Positions 33,235 through 42,029 of a stretch of DNA of 64,000 nucleotides are shown here, piece after piece. This DNA comes from Synechococcus sp. CBW1004. GTDB taxonomy: Bacteria; Cyanobacteriota; Cyanobacteriia; PCC-6307; Cyanobiaceae. Below the pieces are notes generated by a model. It saw only the letters and a program-made list of their open reading frames with translations, made no database searches and was not told where the DNA came from. Numbering within the stretch: position 1 is the stretch's first letter; each line of letters begins with the position of its first letter. A program made the position numbers and the translations under genes. The DNA is taken from contig NZ_CP060397.1 in assembly GCF_015840715.1 (NCBI RefSeq), positions 2,748,686 to 2,812,685 of the forward strand, read 5' to 3'.

Positions 33235-34435
33235 CGGGATCTCTGGCAGGTGTCACAGCCCGCGCCGTTGATCGGCGCTCTGGTCGTGTTCGTGGCCACC
33301 AGCCTGCTGGTGCTGCTGGCCTGGGGGCCTCTGGCGGCCGGCCGCGGCGGCGGCGTCACGCCCGTGCTCGCCCTCGATCGCGCCGCTCCGTCTCTTCGTG
33401 AGGCCCACGAAGAGCGCTGGTTGCGGCAGCTGAGCCTGGCGACCCAGTTGCGGCGGTTGCCGTTGCTGCTTGCTCACCCACGTCGGCGGGCTGGCGGTGG
33501 GCGTGGAGTCCCCCTCGGTGGCGCTCGGAGCATCTCTGCTGCTGGCGCTCCACAGGCGTCTGAGCGGGTTTCGACCCCTCGCCTCCCTCTCCCCCCGTCT
33601 TGTGGCCGTGATCGGTGGCGCCGCGGGGCTGGGGGCGGCGTTCCGTTCGCCCCTGCTGGCGGTCGCCTACGGGCTGGAGGAGCTGGGCCAAGCCAGTGGC
33701 CTGCCGCTCGTGCTGCCGGCGCTGCTGCTGGCGGGCAGCGGCACCCTGCTGGCCACCACCATGGGCCAGCCGGCCCGCTTGCCCGGCCTGGATCTCGGGC
33801 CGCTGCCGCCCCAGGTGTGGGGCTGGGCCGCCCTGCTCACGCTGGTGGGTGCCGCCGGCGGTGCCCTGTTGGTGCGCCTGCTTCTGCCGGTGGCGGCTGT
33901 GGTGAAGCGCCTGCTGACCCGTCAGCGGCTGGTGGGCGCCCTTCTCCTGGCGGGCGGCCTCACCCTGCTGGCCCTGGTCAGCGGCGGCCTCAGCCTCAAT
34001 GACGGCTCCCTCTCGCTGCGGGCGGCCCTGTCCGGCGAGGCCGTGGGCTCGCCGCTCCTCTGGCTCTGGCGGCTGCTGGCGAGCGTGCTCAGCCTGGCGC
34101 TGGGTGCCCCGGGCGGCCTGATGCACGACAGCATGACCCTCGGTGCCCTGCTGATCAGCCCCCTGCAGGGCCTTGAGGGTCTCGGGCCCACCGCCCTGGC
34201 CCAGCTGGCAGCCGTGGGTGCCACCGCCCTCTTCGCCGCTGCCCACGGCTGCCCCCTGTTCTGCGCGTCCTTCGTGTTCACCCTGCAGTGCGATCCGGGC
34301 CTGCTGCCGCTGCTGCTGCTGGTGAGTGCGGTGGCCGCTGCCCTGGGCGAGCGCTGGCGCGGCGAGGGCTGGAATGAGCACCAGCTGCAGGGCCTGCTGG
34401 ATCAGACGCCGGGCGCCGCCCCGTCAAGTCGGTGA
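33139..34435 (+). pseudogene. ClC-type chloride channel/antiporter, frameshifted
   Basis: Two overlapping frames form one protein. The first (33139 onward) encodes [20 protein letters not shown] and the helices up to LATQLRRLPLLLL. The second (from about 33467 to 34435) continues THVGGLAVGVESPSVALGAS, the ClC selectivity-filter-like helix, then GAAFRSPLLAVAYGLEELGQ and GAPGGLMHDSMTLGALLISP. The shift lies near 33460-33472 in a GCTGCTTGCT context. The joined length, about 430 residues, is normal for ClC. A sequencing error at this point would turn it back into an intact gene. Confidence 0.75.
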
Positions 34436-34483
34436 TCGAGCCCCGACGCGCCCGGGCCGCCGCCCCTCCTGGCTCGGCCGCCA

Positions 34484-35443
34484 TCAGCGTGGGCTGGCAC
34501 CCCCTCCCTGCACGCTGATGCCCGTGTCGATGTGCTCGAGCGTCGGGGCACCCAGGCGCTGCTGCCACAGCGACAGCACCGACCAGTAGCCCTGGGCCGC
34601 CGGTCGGGTGGCCGCGGTGGAATCCACCACGCCGCCCTTGATCTGCTGCAGCAGCTCAGGCAGGTCGTCGAGGCCCACCACCTGTACCGTTCCCTGGCGG
34701 CCCAGCGCCTGCACCGCCCGCGCCACGCCGATGGCGCCGCCGGCATCGGCCACCACCCAGCCCTTCAGGGCCGGGAAGCGCCGCATCGTGCTCAGGGCCT
34801 GTCGTTCGGCGGTGGCGATGTTGTCGTCATCGGCGGGAGTGGCCACCACCTGAATGCCGGGATGGCGCGCGAACAGCTGCTGATGGCAGGCGACCCGGAT
34901 GGCGTGATTGGGCGCCGTCGGCACACCGTGCATGATCGCCACCTGGCCCTTGCCGCCCAGCAGATCCACCAGCCGCTGCGAGGCGATCTGGGCCTGCTTG
35001 CAGAAGTCGTTGCCGATGCTGGTGATCGCCAGATGGGCCGGTGCCTCCGAATCGAACACCGTCAGGGCGATGCCGGCGCTGCGGGCTTGCTGCAGAAGCG
35101 GCCGCAGTCCTTCGCCATCAAGCAGGTCGATCGTGATCCCATCGGCCTTCGATCGGATCGCCGCTTCGAGCAGCTGGGCCTGCTGGCTGACCTGCGCCGT
35201 GGTCGGTGGCTGGTAGTCGATCCGCACCGACCGGCCGCTCTGCTGCTGGATCATGCGGCCGGCCTGCTCGGCGCCCTGGCGCACCGCCTCGTACCAGGGG
35301 TGGCTGACCTTGGGGATCAGCACGAACCGCAGCGGCTGCGGGGCGGCCTGGGCTGGAAGGGTGGCCGTCAGGGGCAACAGCAGCAGGAGTGCCAGCCGGG
35401 TGCGGAGGCCATGTCGGCGCGGAGACCTGGGTTGCACCTGCAT
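34484..35443 (-). CDS. Periplasmic sugar-binding-like protein
   Basis: 319 residues. Signal peptide RTRLALLLLLPLTATLPAQA then APQPL. The mature part is a type I periplasmic binding fold of the LacI/ribose-binding group: RFVLIPKVSHPWYEAVRQGA, then SKADGITIDLLDGEGLRPLL, FDSEAPAHLAITSIGNDFCK, KGQVAIMHGVPTAPNHAIRV and VVGLDDLPELLQQIKGGVVD. It would deliver a sugar or signal ligand to an ABC transporter or sensor. No permease or ATPase is adjacent, so the partner is elsewhere. Confidence 0.85.
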   Translation of the reverse strand: MQVQPRSPRRHGLRTRLALLLLLPLTATLPAQAAPQPLRFVLIPKVSHPWYEAVRQGAEQAGRMIQQQSGRSVRIDYQPPTTAQVSQQAQLLEAAIRSKADGITIDLLDGEGLRPLLQQARSAGIALTVFDSEAPAHLAITSIGNDFCKQAQIASQRLVDLLGGKGQVAIMHGVPTAPNHAIRVACHQQLFARHPGIQVVATPADDDNIATAERQALSTMRRFPALKGWVVADAGGAIGVARAVQALGRQGTVQVVGLDDLPELLQQIKGGVVDSTAATRPAAQGYWSVLSLWQQRLGAPTLEHIDTGISVQGGGASPR

Positions 35444-35527
35444 GGTCGTCTGCCGGGGGGATGGACCTTGCTGGTGGTCTACGCAGGCCGTCTCGCCGCG
35501 GCAAGCGTCTCCTGCGGCGTCGCCTGT

Positions 35528-35998
35528 TCAGCGCAGCCGCTGCACGGCCTGGGCGCTGTAGGCCCCGTCAACGCTGATGCAGCGGATGGATTCCGGGCGG
35601 ACGGCGCACACACCCTCGGCCGACACCACCGCGTTGCGCTGGAACCGCTCCGCCACCAGGGCGAAGGACATGCGTTCCCGGAGCTCCAGATCCTCCGACG
35701 CGATCACGAAGCTGATCCCCTCGGTCCCGGAGTCATCCAGGTCGAAGTGGATGTTGAGCGACCGTGTCCCCTTGGTCACGAAGGTGACGCGGCAGGGGCC
35801 GGCATAGGCCGGTGAGGCGATCCTGCAGCGGCGCCAGTGCGCCGGGGCATCGGTCGTCTGAATCGACCACTGCTGAGCGAGGCCTCTGCCGGCGTGGCCC
35901 AACGTTGCGACGACCAGCAGAAGACCTGAGCGCAGAGCCTGTCGCAGGAGCTTCCGGGTTCCCGGCACAGTGAATGATCTGAGGCTTCGCATCACCAT
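35528..35998 (-). CDS. Secreted protein of unknown function
   Basis: 156 residues with an N-terminal basic segment and hydrophobic signal core (QALRSGLLLVVATLGHAGRG then LAQQW). The mature part reads WRRCRIASPAYAGPCRVTFV and SLNIHFDLDDSGTEGISFVI, with four Cys. No family recognised. Confidence 0.6.
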   Translation of the reverse strand: MVMRSLRSFTVPGTRKLLRQALRSGLLLVVATLGHAGRGLAQQWSIQTTDAPAHWRRCRIASPAYAGPCRVTFVTKGTRSLNIHFDLDDSGTEGISFVIASEDLELRERMSFALVAERFQRNAVVSAEGVCAVRPESIRCISVDGAYSAQAVQRLR

Positions 35999-36028
35999 TT
36001 GCGTCCCTCGGGGGTGGTGCTGCTCGCC

Positions 36029-36238
36029 TCACGCGTCCGTCTTCAGGAACCGCCCCGACAGCTTCACCGCCAGCACCACGGCGGCGATGCCGTAGGAGGC
36101 GAAGGTGATCGCCTGGCCGCTGGTGCCGGCGTCGTAGGCGCCGCGCTCAAGCAGCACGAAATCCGCCAGGGAGGCGGCGGTGCCCCAGAGCATCACCCAG
36201 ACGCTCACGTAGACGATGCCTCGGAGGGTGGGGTTCAT
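36029..36238 (-). CDS. Small two-helix membrane protein
   Basis: 69 residues from MNPTLRGIVYVSVWVMLWGT (a start four codons earlier is also possible). Helices VYVSVWVMLWGTAASLADFV and ITFASYGIAAVVLAVKLSGR. Family not recognised, but the pattern is common in picocyanobacterial small membrane proteins. Confidence 0.6.
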   Translation of the reverse strand: MNPTLRGIVYVSVWVMLWGTAASLADFVLLERGAYDAGTSGQAITFASYGIAAVVLAVKLSGRFLKTDA

Positions 36239-36281
36239 GGCGTGGCGCATGGAGCTGGGGCAGGACCCTAAGGCGGGCCCC

Positions 36282-37130
36282 TCAGGCCTTGTCGCTGCAG
36301 GGGGAGAGGCGCTCGCGGCAGAAGCGGTCGGCGTGTGCCACGGCGGCGTTCCAGTTGTCCGCTTCGCTCAGTCCGGATCGGCGGGTGGGGGTGAAGCTGT
36401 GGTCGCCGTGGGGCAGCCACTGGATGTGCACCCGGGGCGACAGGGCATAGCCCTCCACCTCCTCCCGTCGCCCGAAGGGATCCCGCTCCCCCTGCAGGAT
36501 CAGCGTCTCGGTCCGCAGGGTCTGCAGGTGCTCGGTGCGCAGCTGCTCCGGCCGGCCGGGCGGATGGAAGGGGTATCCCAGGCAGAGCCCCCCGGCGATG
36601 CGACTGTCTGCGATGCGGCTCCCTGCGATGCCACTGCCTGCGATGAGACTGCCTGCGATGGGACTGTCTGTGATGGGATCCATGCCGATGGGATGGCCTG
36701 TGAGGTGATCGCTGGCAGCCGTGTCGGCGCTGGCCAGTTCATCGAGCAGCAGGCTGGCGACCCGGCCTCCCATCGACTTGCCCCCCAGGATCAGGGGGCG
36801 GGCGTTCCCCTCCAGCGCCACCTGCTGGCGGAAGGCCTCCAGCAGCTTCGGCAGTCGGTCGGGCCCGGCACGCCGGCCCGTGAGCCGGGCGCGGGCCATG
36901 TAGGGAAACTCGAAGCGCACCACCCGCCAGCCCCGCTCGGCCAGCCCGGTGGCGATCGCCGCCATGAAGGGGCTGTCCATCGGCGCGCCGGCGCCATGGG
37001 CCAGCAGCAGGGTGGCCGGTGCGTCCGCAGGGCCATCGATCAGCCGGGGGGAGGCCTCGGCGCCGCTGGCCGCGACCTCCACCGGGCTGTCGATCCGGCG
37101 CGGGCCGGCCTCGCTGACGGGACCGCCCAT
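36282..37130 (-). CDS. KANL3/Tex30-like alpha/beta hydrolase with an internal repeat
   Basis: 282 residues. Alpha/beta-hydrolase elements: LLLAHGAGAPMDSPFMAAIA (oxyanion region), GWRVVRFEFPYMARARLTGR, LILGGKSMGGRVASLLLDEL (nucleophile elbow GKSMGG), GGLCLGYPFHPPGRPEQLRT, LILQGERDPFGRREEV (acid) and LPHGDHSFTP (His). Bacterial members are esterase-like proteins of unknown substrate. Between the nucleophile elbow and the next core strand, the protein carries a five-residue repeat (TDSPI AGSLI AGSGI AGSRI ADSRI) encoded by a 15-bp tandem repeat (36601-36705), which other members are not expected to have. It abuts the DUF427 gene. Confidence 0.82.
   Translation of the reverse strand: MGGPVSEAGPRRIDSPVEVAASGAEASPRLIDGPADAPATLLLAHGAGAPMDSPFMAAIATGLAERGWRVVRFEFPYMARARLTGRRAGPDRLPKLLEAFRQQVALEGNARPLILGGKSMGGRVASLLLDELASADTAASDHLTGHPIGMDPITDSPIAGSLIAGSGIAGSRIADSRIAGGLCLGYPFHPPGRPEQLRTEHLQTLRTETLILQGERDPFGRREEVEGYALSPRVHIQWLPHGDHSFTPTRRSGLSEADNWNAAVAHADRFCRERLSPCSDKA
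36601..36705. repeat. 15-bp minisatellite inside the hydrolase gene
   Basis: Seven tandem 15-mers, consensus CNACTGCCTGCGATG on the plus strand, the outer units more diverged. The array is in phase with the gene and encodes five-residue repeats, so gain or loss of units keeps the frame. Confidence 0.85.
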
Positions 37131-37423
37131 CAGCCGGCGGACACCTTCACTCCCTTCCAGAAGGCCACGCGGCCGCGGATCTCGTCGGCGGCGGGCTTGG
37201 GGTCGGGATAGAACCAGGCGGCGTTGGCGTTCACCTGGCCGTCCACGACCACGTTGTAGTAGTGCGCCTCACCCTTCCAGCCGCAGACCGTGCGGTGGCT
37301 GGAGGGCTGGAAGCACTCGCTGCGCAGGGCCTCAGGTGGGAAATAGGCGTTGCCCTCCACGCTGACGATGTCGTCGCTCTCGGCAATCACGCTGCCGTTC
37401 CAGCTCGCCTGCATCTGTGCCAA
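37130..37423 (-). CDS. DUF427 family protein
   Basis: 97 residues of DUF427, small beta-barrel proteins common in cyanobacteria. Diagnostic run: VEGNAYFPPEALRSECFQPS, then SHRTVCGWKGEAHYYNVVVD and AAWFYPDPKPAADEIRGRVA with FWKGVKV. Function unknown; the conserved Cys/Trp/Lys/Gly run (CGWKGEA) is present. The stop overlaps the start of the hydrolase gene by one base, indicating an operon. Confidence 0.92.
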   Translation of the reverse strand: MAQMQASWNGSVIAESDDIVSVEGNAYFPPEALRSECFQPSSHRTVCGWKGEAHYYNVVVDGQVNANAAWFYPDPKPAADEIRGRVAFWKGVKVSAG

Positions 37424-37623
37424 GGGGTCGGGGAACGGCGATCATGGCGAATCCCGGCCCCCGCAGCCTGGGCCCCGTCACCGGCCGCCCCGCCATCTCC
37501 GTTGCCCTCGCGCCTGGGCTGGATCAGCTCGCCGAGGCCTGGAACGAGGCCGAGATCTCCCGTCCTTCGCTCGGGCGCTGGCTGGATCCGCGGGAGTCAG
37601 CGTGGCCGCCACGATGGGGGCTG
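37424..37623. other. Intergenic region with no assignable feature
   Basis: A plus-strand open frame crosses this stretch (from 37444, MANPGPRSLGPVTGRPA), but it runs on antisense into the next gene, so I do not call it. Confidence 0.3.
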
Positions 37624-38952
37624 TCAGGGCCGGATGCCGAACAGCGCCCGCCACTGCGCCTCCTGGGCCTCCGCTTCCGGGGTTCCCTCCAGCGGGAATC
37701 CCGCCAGGACGTCCTTGTCGTTCGCAGGGATGTAGGGCCCCTGCTTGAGCTCGAACATCACCGTGTCCGGCCGCAGCGCCACCAGGGTGTGGAACTGGCC
37801 TTCCGCCAGCTCGAGGCCGCGCACGGGCCCCTCCGCTGCCAGCCGCTCCTGCTGCAGCACCAGGCCGCGCTCATCGAGCACCAGCAGGCCCACCTCCCCC
37901 TGCAGCACCAGGAAGCACTCGAAGCCGGCGCCGGGCTCGCTGCGGCGATGCCGGTGAGGCCGCACGTAGGTGCCCGGCTGCAGCACGTTCAGAAAGCGCT
38001 GCACCGCGTCCGGTTCGGCGTGCAGGTTGTGGTTCATGCGCAGGCGCGGTGCCTGGCGGGCCCGCTCCGCCACCCGTTCGAACAGCAGCGTGTCGAGGCG
38101 CTGCAGCTTCGGCATGCGCACCTCCGGATGCAGGAGCCGGTAACCCAGCTGATGCAGGCGGGTGTTGCGGATGCGCCGGTCCGCCGGGGCCTGTCCCGTC
38201 CCGGCCGTGGGATCCCAGCGCACTGGCTCCTCGCCGCAGGCCTCGCAGGCCCGCTCCAGCAGCTCCGCCACCGGCAGCGGCCGGTCGTCCACCAGGTGGA
38301 TCACCCCGTCCCAGCGTTGCTGGACGGCCATGGCGATGGCGCCCACCACGTCGTCGCGGTGGATCCAGTGGCTGTGATGGCGTCCCGTGCCCGGTCGGGT
38401 GGTGCCGGCCAGCCGCCGGAAGCGCGGCGCCAGCTCGCGGCCGGGTCCGTATAGGGCCCCGAGGCGGAGGATGCACACCGTCCTGCCCGGAGCGCGGCAG
38501 TCCGCCAGCAGCTGCTCGCTCTCGAGCAGCACGCGGCCGTGGCCATCACGCGGGCAGGTGGGGGTGTCCTCATCCACCCAGGCGCCGCCGGCATCGCCGA
38601 CCACCGAACAGCTGCCCGTGTAGATGATCTGGCGGAGCTGCGGCAGGTCCGGCAGCACCGCCTGCAGCGCCTCGAAGCCGGCGCGGTAGGTGGCGGCGTA
38701 GGTGTCTTCATCCACCGGGCGATCACCTCCGGGGGCCAGGGTGAACACGGCCACCTCGGCCTCCGCCAGGGCATCGCGCAGGGCGTCCCGGTCGCTGGCG
38801 CGCAGCACCGCCACCCGCTCCGCCAGGGGCTCCAGCTCGGCGCGTCGCTGCTCACGGGTGGTGGTGAGGGTGAGCGTCAGGGAAGGGTCGCGGCTCCAGT
38901 GGCGGGCCAGGGCGGTGCCCACATCACCGCAGCCCACGATCGTGATCCGCAT
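37624..38952 (-). CDS. NAD-dependent sugar epimerase-like protein fused to a WbuC-type cupin
   Basis: 442 residues from MRITIVGCGDVGTALARHWS. Residues 1-270 are an SDR/NAD(P)-binding domain: the GCGDVG dinucleotide motif, IIYTGSCSVVGDAGGAWVDE, LRLGALYGPGRELAPRFRRL, and HWIHRDDVVGAIAMAVQQRW. From about residue 285 a WbuC-type cupin follows: MPKLQRLDTLLFERVAERAR then QAPRLRMNHNLHAEPDAVQR, FLNVLQPGTYVRPHRHRRSE and FLVLQGEVGLLVLDERG. WbuC-like cupins occur in O-antigen/polysaccharide loci. The join is continuous, without stop or frameshift, so it is a genuine fusion. Substrate unknown. Confidence 0.8.
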   Translation of the reverse strand: MRITIVGCGDVGTALARHWSRDPSLTLTLTTTREQRRAELEPLAERVAVLRASDRDALRDALAEAEVAVFTLAPGGDRPVDEDTYAATYRAGFEALQAVLPDLPQLRQIIYTGSCSVVGDAGGAWVDEDTPTCPRDGHGRVLLESEQLLADCRAPGRTVCILRLGALYGPGRELAPRFRRLAGTTRPGTGRHHSHWIHRDDVVGAIAMAVQQRWDGVIHLVDDRPLPVAELLERACEACGEEPVRWDPTAGTGQAPADRRIRNTRLHQLGYRLLHPEVRMPKLQRLDTLLFERVAERARQAPRLRMNHNLHAEPDAVQRFLNVLQPGTYVRPHRHRRSEPGAGFECFLVLQGEVGLLVLDERGLVLQQERLAAEGPVRGLELAEGQFHTLVALRPDTVMFELKQGPYIPANDKDVLAGFPLEGTPEAEAQEAQWRALFGIRP

Positions 38953-39013
38953 CGCCTGCGCCGCCGCCGGAGTGGCGCTGACGCTAAAGCTGTCGCAGTT
39001 GCCAGCGACCGCC

Positions 39014-39856
39014 ATGACCGGAGCCGATCGCCAGTGGCAGCTCAACCGGCGCAATTTCGAGGGGCGCTGGTGCGGCGAAAGCCGCTGGCATCTGCGCCAG
39101 GACGGTGGGGAAGGCGCCCTGGATCTGGCGGCCCCCAGCCGGGTGATCGCCGACACCTGCTACGCGATCCGCTTCTTCGATGACGACCACGGCGAATGGG
39201 ACGGCAGCGGTCTTCTGTTCGCTCCCGATGGCCGCCGGCTGCTGCCGCTGTCGCGCGAGGCCTACAACCGCGGCGGCCAGTGCTGGCAGTTCGAGGGGGC
39301 GGGCGGCCAGTCGAGCCTGACGATCGATCCGGCCGACGCCCGCTGGGGCCATGAGATCAACCTGTTCCACGGGCGCTCCCGCTCGATGCTCGTGCTGCTC
39401 TGGGGCCGGCGGGATGAACCCGGGGGCGTCGCGGCGGGGGCTGCCGGTTGTCGCTGGCGTCTCGATGCCGTGGGAGCGGTGGCCTTCCGTTGCAGCCTGG
39501 GCGAGCGCCCCGATCCCCCCCGGCCCGCTCCTGGCGGCGCCCGCACCCTGCTGGAGGCGATGCGGGGCTGGCCCGGCCAGCTGGAAACCCTCGCGCCGGG
39601 CGACTGGCCCGCCGAGCCCCCGCCGCCGCAGCCATGCGAGCCCTTCGCGCCAGAGGCCTTCGCGGTCCATCCGCTCACGGCCGCGTTCGCCGATGGACTG
39701 GTGTGCTCGGTGCCCGAATGGCTGCCGGCAGGCCCCTTCCGCCTGGAGGTGGGCTGCCGCACCGCCCCGGATGCCTTCCAGCGGCTGAGCCTGCACATCG
39801 ACGCCAACGGCGAACTGAGCTGCTGGGAGCGGCGCCGCTTCCGGGCTCCTGCCTGA
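39014..39856 (+). CDS. DUF3598 (lipocalin-like) family protein
   Basis: 280 residues from MTGADRQWQLNRRNFEGRWC. Two lipocalin-like halves: the first with GRWCGESRWHLRQDGG, YAIRFFDDDHGEWDGSGLLF and HEINLFHGRSRSMLVLLWGR; the second ends FRLEVGCRTAPDAFQRLSLH then IDANGELSCWERRRF. DUF3598 resembles the CpcT/CpeS-like lyase fold in cyanobacteria, but a pigment role is not shown here. It is divergent from the SDR-cupin gene. Confidence 0.75.
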   Translation: MTGADRQWQLNRRNFEGRWCGESRWHLRQDGGEGALDLAAPSRVIADTCYAIRFFDDDHGEWDGSGLLFAPDGRRLLPLSREAYNRGGQCWQFEGAGGQSSLTIDPADARWGHEINLFHGRSRSMLVLLWGRRDEPGGVAAGAAGCRWRLDAVGAVAFRCSLGERPDPPRPAPGGARTLLEAMRGWPGQLETLAPGDWPAEPPPPQPCEPFAPEAFAVHPLTAAFADGLVCSVPEWLPAGPFRLEVGCRTAPDAFQRLSLHIDANGELSCWERRRFRAPA

Positions 39857-39880
39857 GCGGCGGCACGGGGATGGGTTCGG

Positions 39881-40573
39881 TCAGGGCCGGCGGCTGAGCC
39901 ACATCCGGCTGCCGAGGGCCTGCAGCAGCGGCAGCGGCGGCTCCAGACCGGCGGCGGCCAGCTCCTCGACCAGCAGGGACTGATCCAGCGAGAAGACCAG
40001 GGTGTTGCGGCCTGCCATGAACTGGCGCAGCGTCTCCTCCGCCATGCCCAGCTGCCGCAGGCGGCTCTGGCCGATCGCCAGCATCCGGTCGCAGGTCTCG
40101 GCGTCGGCCGGTTCGCTGTAGCTGCTCAGCAGCAGCAGGCCGCCGGCCTTCACCCGGGCGCACAGCTGCCCGAGAGCCTGGCGCTGCTGCTCGGGATGCA
40201 TCAGGTGCAGCACGTGGTGGCAGACCACCACGTCGAACGGGTCCCCCTCCAGCGGGCCCGCCTCCTCCAGGCGCAGGGCCAGCAGGCGGCAGCGATCGCC
40301 GGCGCCCTCCCTGTCGATCACCGCGGCGCAGCCCCGCGCCATCTGTTCACTGGGCTCCAGCAGGGTGAACGTCGCTTCGGGAAGGGCGGCGAACATGCCG
40401 GGCAGCTCCTCTCCCAGGCCCGGCCCCACCACCAGCGCCGAGGAGGCCGCGGTGCCGTTGGCCGCCAGAGCGGCGGTGGCGATCTCCAGGAGGGCGTCGT
40501 AGGCGGGGATCGAGTTGCGGATCGTGCGGGCGTAGGTGCGGCCGTAGTCGCCGTCGAAGTCCAGGGAGGTCAT
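39881..40573 (-). CDS. Class I SAM-dependent methyltransferase
   Basis: 230 residues from MTSLDFDGDYGRTYARTIRN. Motif I VVGPGLGEELPGMFA near residue 45, acidic loop LLEPSEQMARG, post-motif FDVVVCHHVLHLMHPEQQRQ and LKAG-type strand VKAGGLLLLSSYSEP. The start was chosen at 40573 because the long upstream extension (to 40918) is antisense to the neighbouring gene and low in complexity. Substrate not known. Confidence 0.85.
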   Translation of the reverse strand: MTSLDFDGDYGRTYARTIRNSIPAYDALLEIATAALAANGTAASSALVVGPGLGEELPGMFAALPEATFTLLEPSEQMARGCAAVIDREGAGDRCRLLALRLEEAGPLEGDPFDVVVCHHVLHLMHPEQQRQALGQLCARVKAGGLLLLSSYSEPADAETCDRMLAIGQSRLRQLGMAEETLRQFMAGRNTLVFSLDQSLLVEELAAAGLEPPLPLLQALGSRMWLSRRP

Positions 40574-40685
40574 GGCGGTCGTGATCGTTGGCTTCGCCCC
40601 AGCCTGAGCCTTGGCGGCATCCGCCGCCACTTCCGTTGCCTCCACTGCCGCCGCTGTCGCGGCACCTCGGCCACGCAGGGCAGCG

Positions 40686-41714
40686 ATGCTGGAAGCCACT
40701 GGGAGAGATCCGGTGGCAGCAGAACGACGGCCGTTGATCGGGGTGACGGGCGCCGGTGAGGGTGCCGATCCCAGGGCGCTGGAGGCGGACGGTCCGGAGA
40801 CACCTGATTCCACCCTGCCGGTGGCTCTGGTGCAGCTGCAGGCTGGCGAGGACGCCGCTGCCAACCGGCTCCATGCCGAGTCCTGGCTGGAGCGGGCGCT
40901 TGAGCCCCCGGCCGGCACGGCCCGGCCGCGGCTGCTGATGCTGCCGGAGATCTGGAACGCCCCCTACGCGGCGGCGCGCTTCGGGGCGTACGCCGAGCCG
41001 ATCCCGGAGCCGGGCGGCCTTCTGCTGGAGGGGCCTTCGCCGTCGCTGGCCATGGTGGCGCGGCTGGCGGTGCGCCATGGGGTGAGCGTGATCGCCGGCT
41101 CGATCCCCGAACGCGGTGCCGATGGCCGCCTGTACAACACCGCCACCGTGATCGATCGGGAGGGCCGCCTGCGTGCGAAGCACCGCAAGGTGCATCTGTT
41201 CGACGTGGATGTGCCCGGCGGCATCCGCTTCATGGAATCCGACAGCCTCACGGCTGGCGATCGGCTGACGGTGCTCGGCGGCGCGGGCGATCCGCTGGCC
41301 ACCGGCCTGGCGCAGCCGCCGAACCTGGGCCTGTTGATCTGTTACGACATCCGATTCCCCGAGCTGGCCCTGCTGATGCAGCAGCGGCTCGGCGCCACCC
41401 TGCTGGCCTGCCCCGCCGCCTTCAACACCACCACCGGTCCGCGCCACTGGCATCTGGTGATGCGCGCCCGCGCCGTGGACACCCAGTGCTTCGTGCTGGC
41501 CTGCTCCAGCGCCCGGCCGGCCGGCGGTGAGGGCTACCCCAGCTACGGCCATTCGCTGGTGGTGGATCCTTGGGGACAGGTGCTGGCCGAGGCGGGAACC
41601 GGCGAGCAGGTGCTGCATGTCCAGCTGGATCTGAGCCAGGTGGCGCTGGCGCGCCAGGCGATCCCCACGGGACATCAGCGCCGCGCCGATCTCTACCGGC
41701 TGACGACGCTCTGA
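40686..41714 (+). CDS. Nitrilase superfamily C-N hydrolase (omega-amidase-like)
   Basis: 342 residues from MLEATGRDPVAAERRPLIGV; the true start may be later because the first 40-50 residues are outside the fold. The Glu-Lys-Cys triad is visible: LLMLPEIWNAPY (Glu), AKHRKVHLFDVDVPGG (Lys) and LGLLICYDIRFPELALLM (Cys). FPELA and the HLFDVDVPGG pattern favour omega-amidase/Nit2 or deaminated-glutathione amidase rather than a true nitrilase. Complete. It is divergent from the methyltransferase. Confidence 0.9.
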   Translation: MLEATGRDPVAAERRPLIGVTGAGEGADPRALEADGPETPDSTLPVALVQLQAGEDAAANRLHAESWLERALEPPAGTARPRLLMLPEIWNAPYAAARFGAYAEPIPEPGGLLLEGPSPSLAMVARLAVRHGVSVIAGSIPERGADGRLYNTATVIDREGRLRAKHRKVHLFDVDVPGGIRFMESDSLTAGDRLTVLGGAGDPLATGLAQPPNLGLLICYDIRFPELALLMQQRLGATLLACPAAFNTTTGPRHWHLVMRARAVDTQCFVLACSSARPAGGEGYPSYGHSLVVDPWGQVLAEAGTGEQVLHVQLDLSQVALARQAIPTGHQRRADLYRLTTL

Positions 41715-41872
41715 TGGTCTGGCCTGTCCGCGAGACAGCCTGCGCGGGCCTTTGCCGTGGAGGTGGGCAACGCGCTGATGGGGTTCCGGCAGCAGGCTGA
41801 CGGCGGCGATGCCCCGGAGTCCGTAGGGTCCCTCACAGACGCACGCGCAAGCCGGCAATGAAGGAGATCAGC

Positions 41873-42001
41873 ATGGCGGAGCTGCTGGGGCGCTGGCTGG
41901 CCCGCGGCGCCCTGGCCTCGGGGGTGATCGCCGTTGTGGTGTGGCTCACCTGGGTGATGCTCGATCTGAAGCATCTGCAGTCGGGTTTCACGCTGCCGTA
42001 G
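41873..42001 (+). CDS. Small single-pass membrane protein
   Basis: 42 residues: MAELLGRWLARGALASGVIA then VVVWLTWVMLDLKHLQSGFT. It is preceded at correct spacing by AAGGAG (41860-41866), which favours this ATG over the one at 41858. One hydrophobic helix. Family not recognised. Confidence 0.6.
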   Translation: MAELLGRWLARGALASGVIAVVVWLTWVMLDLKHLQSGFTLP

Positions 42002-42029
42002 CGGTGAGCCGGCGTCCGCTCCCTTGGGC

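Noticed and set aside
37444-37623. Plus-strand frame MANPGPRSLGPVTGRPA as a small gene
   Set aside because: It runs on antisense into the SDR-cupin gene and has no ribosome site or family.
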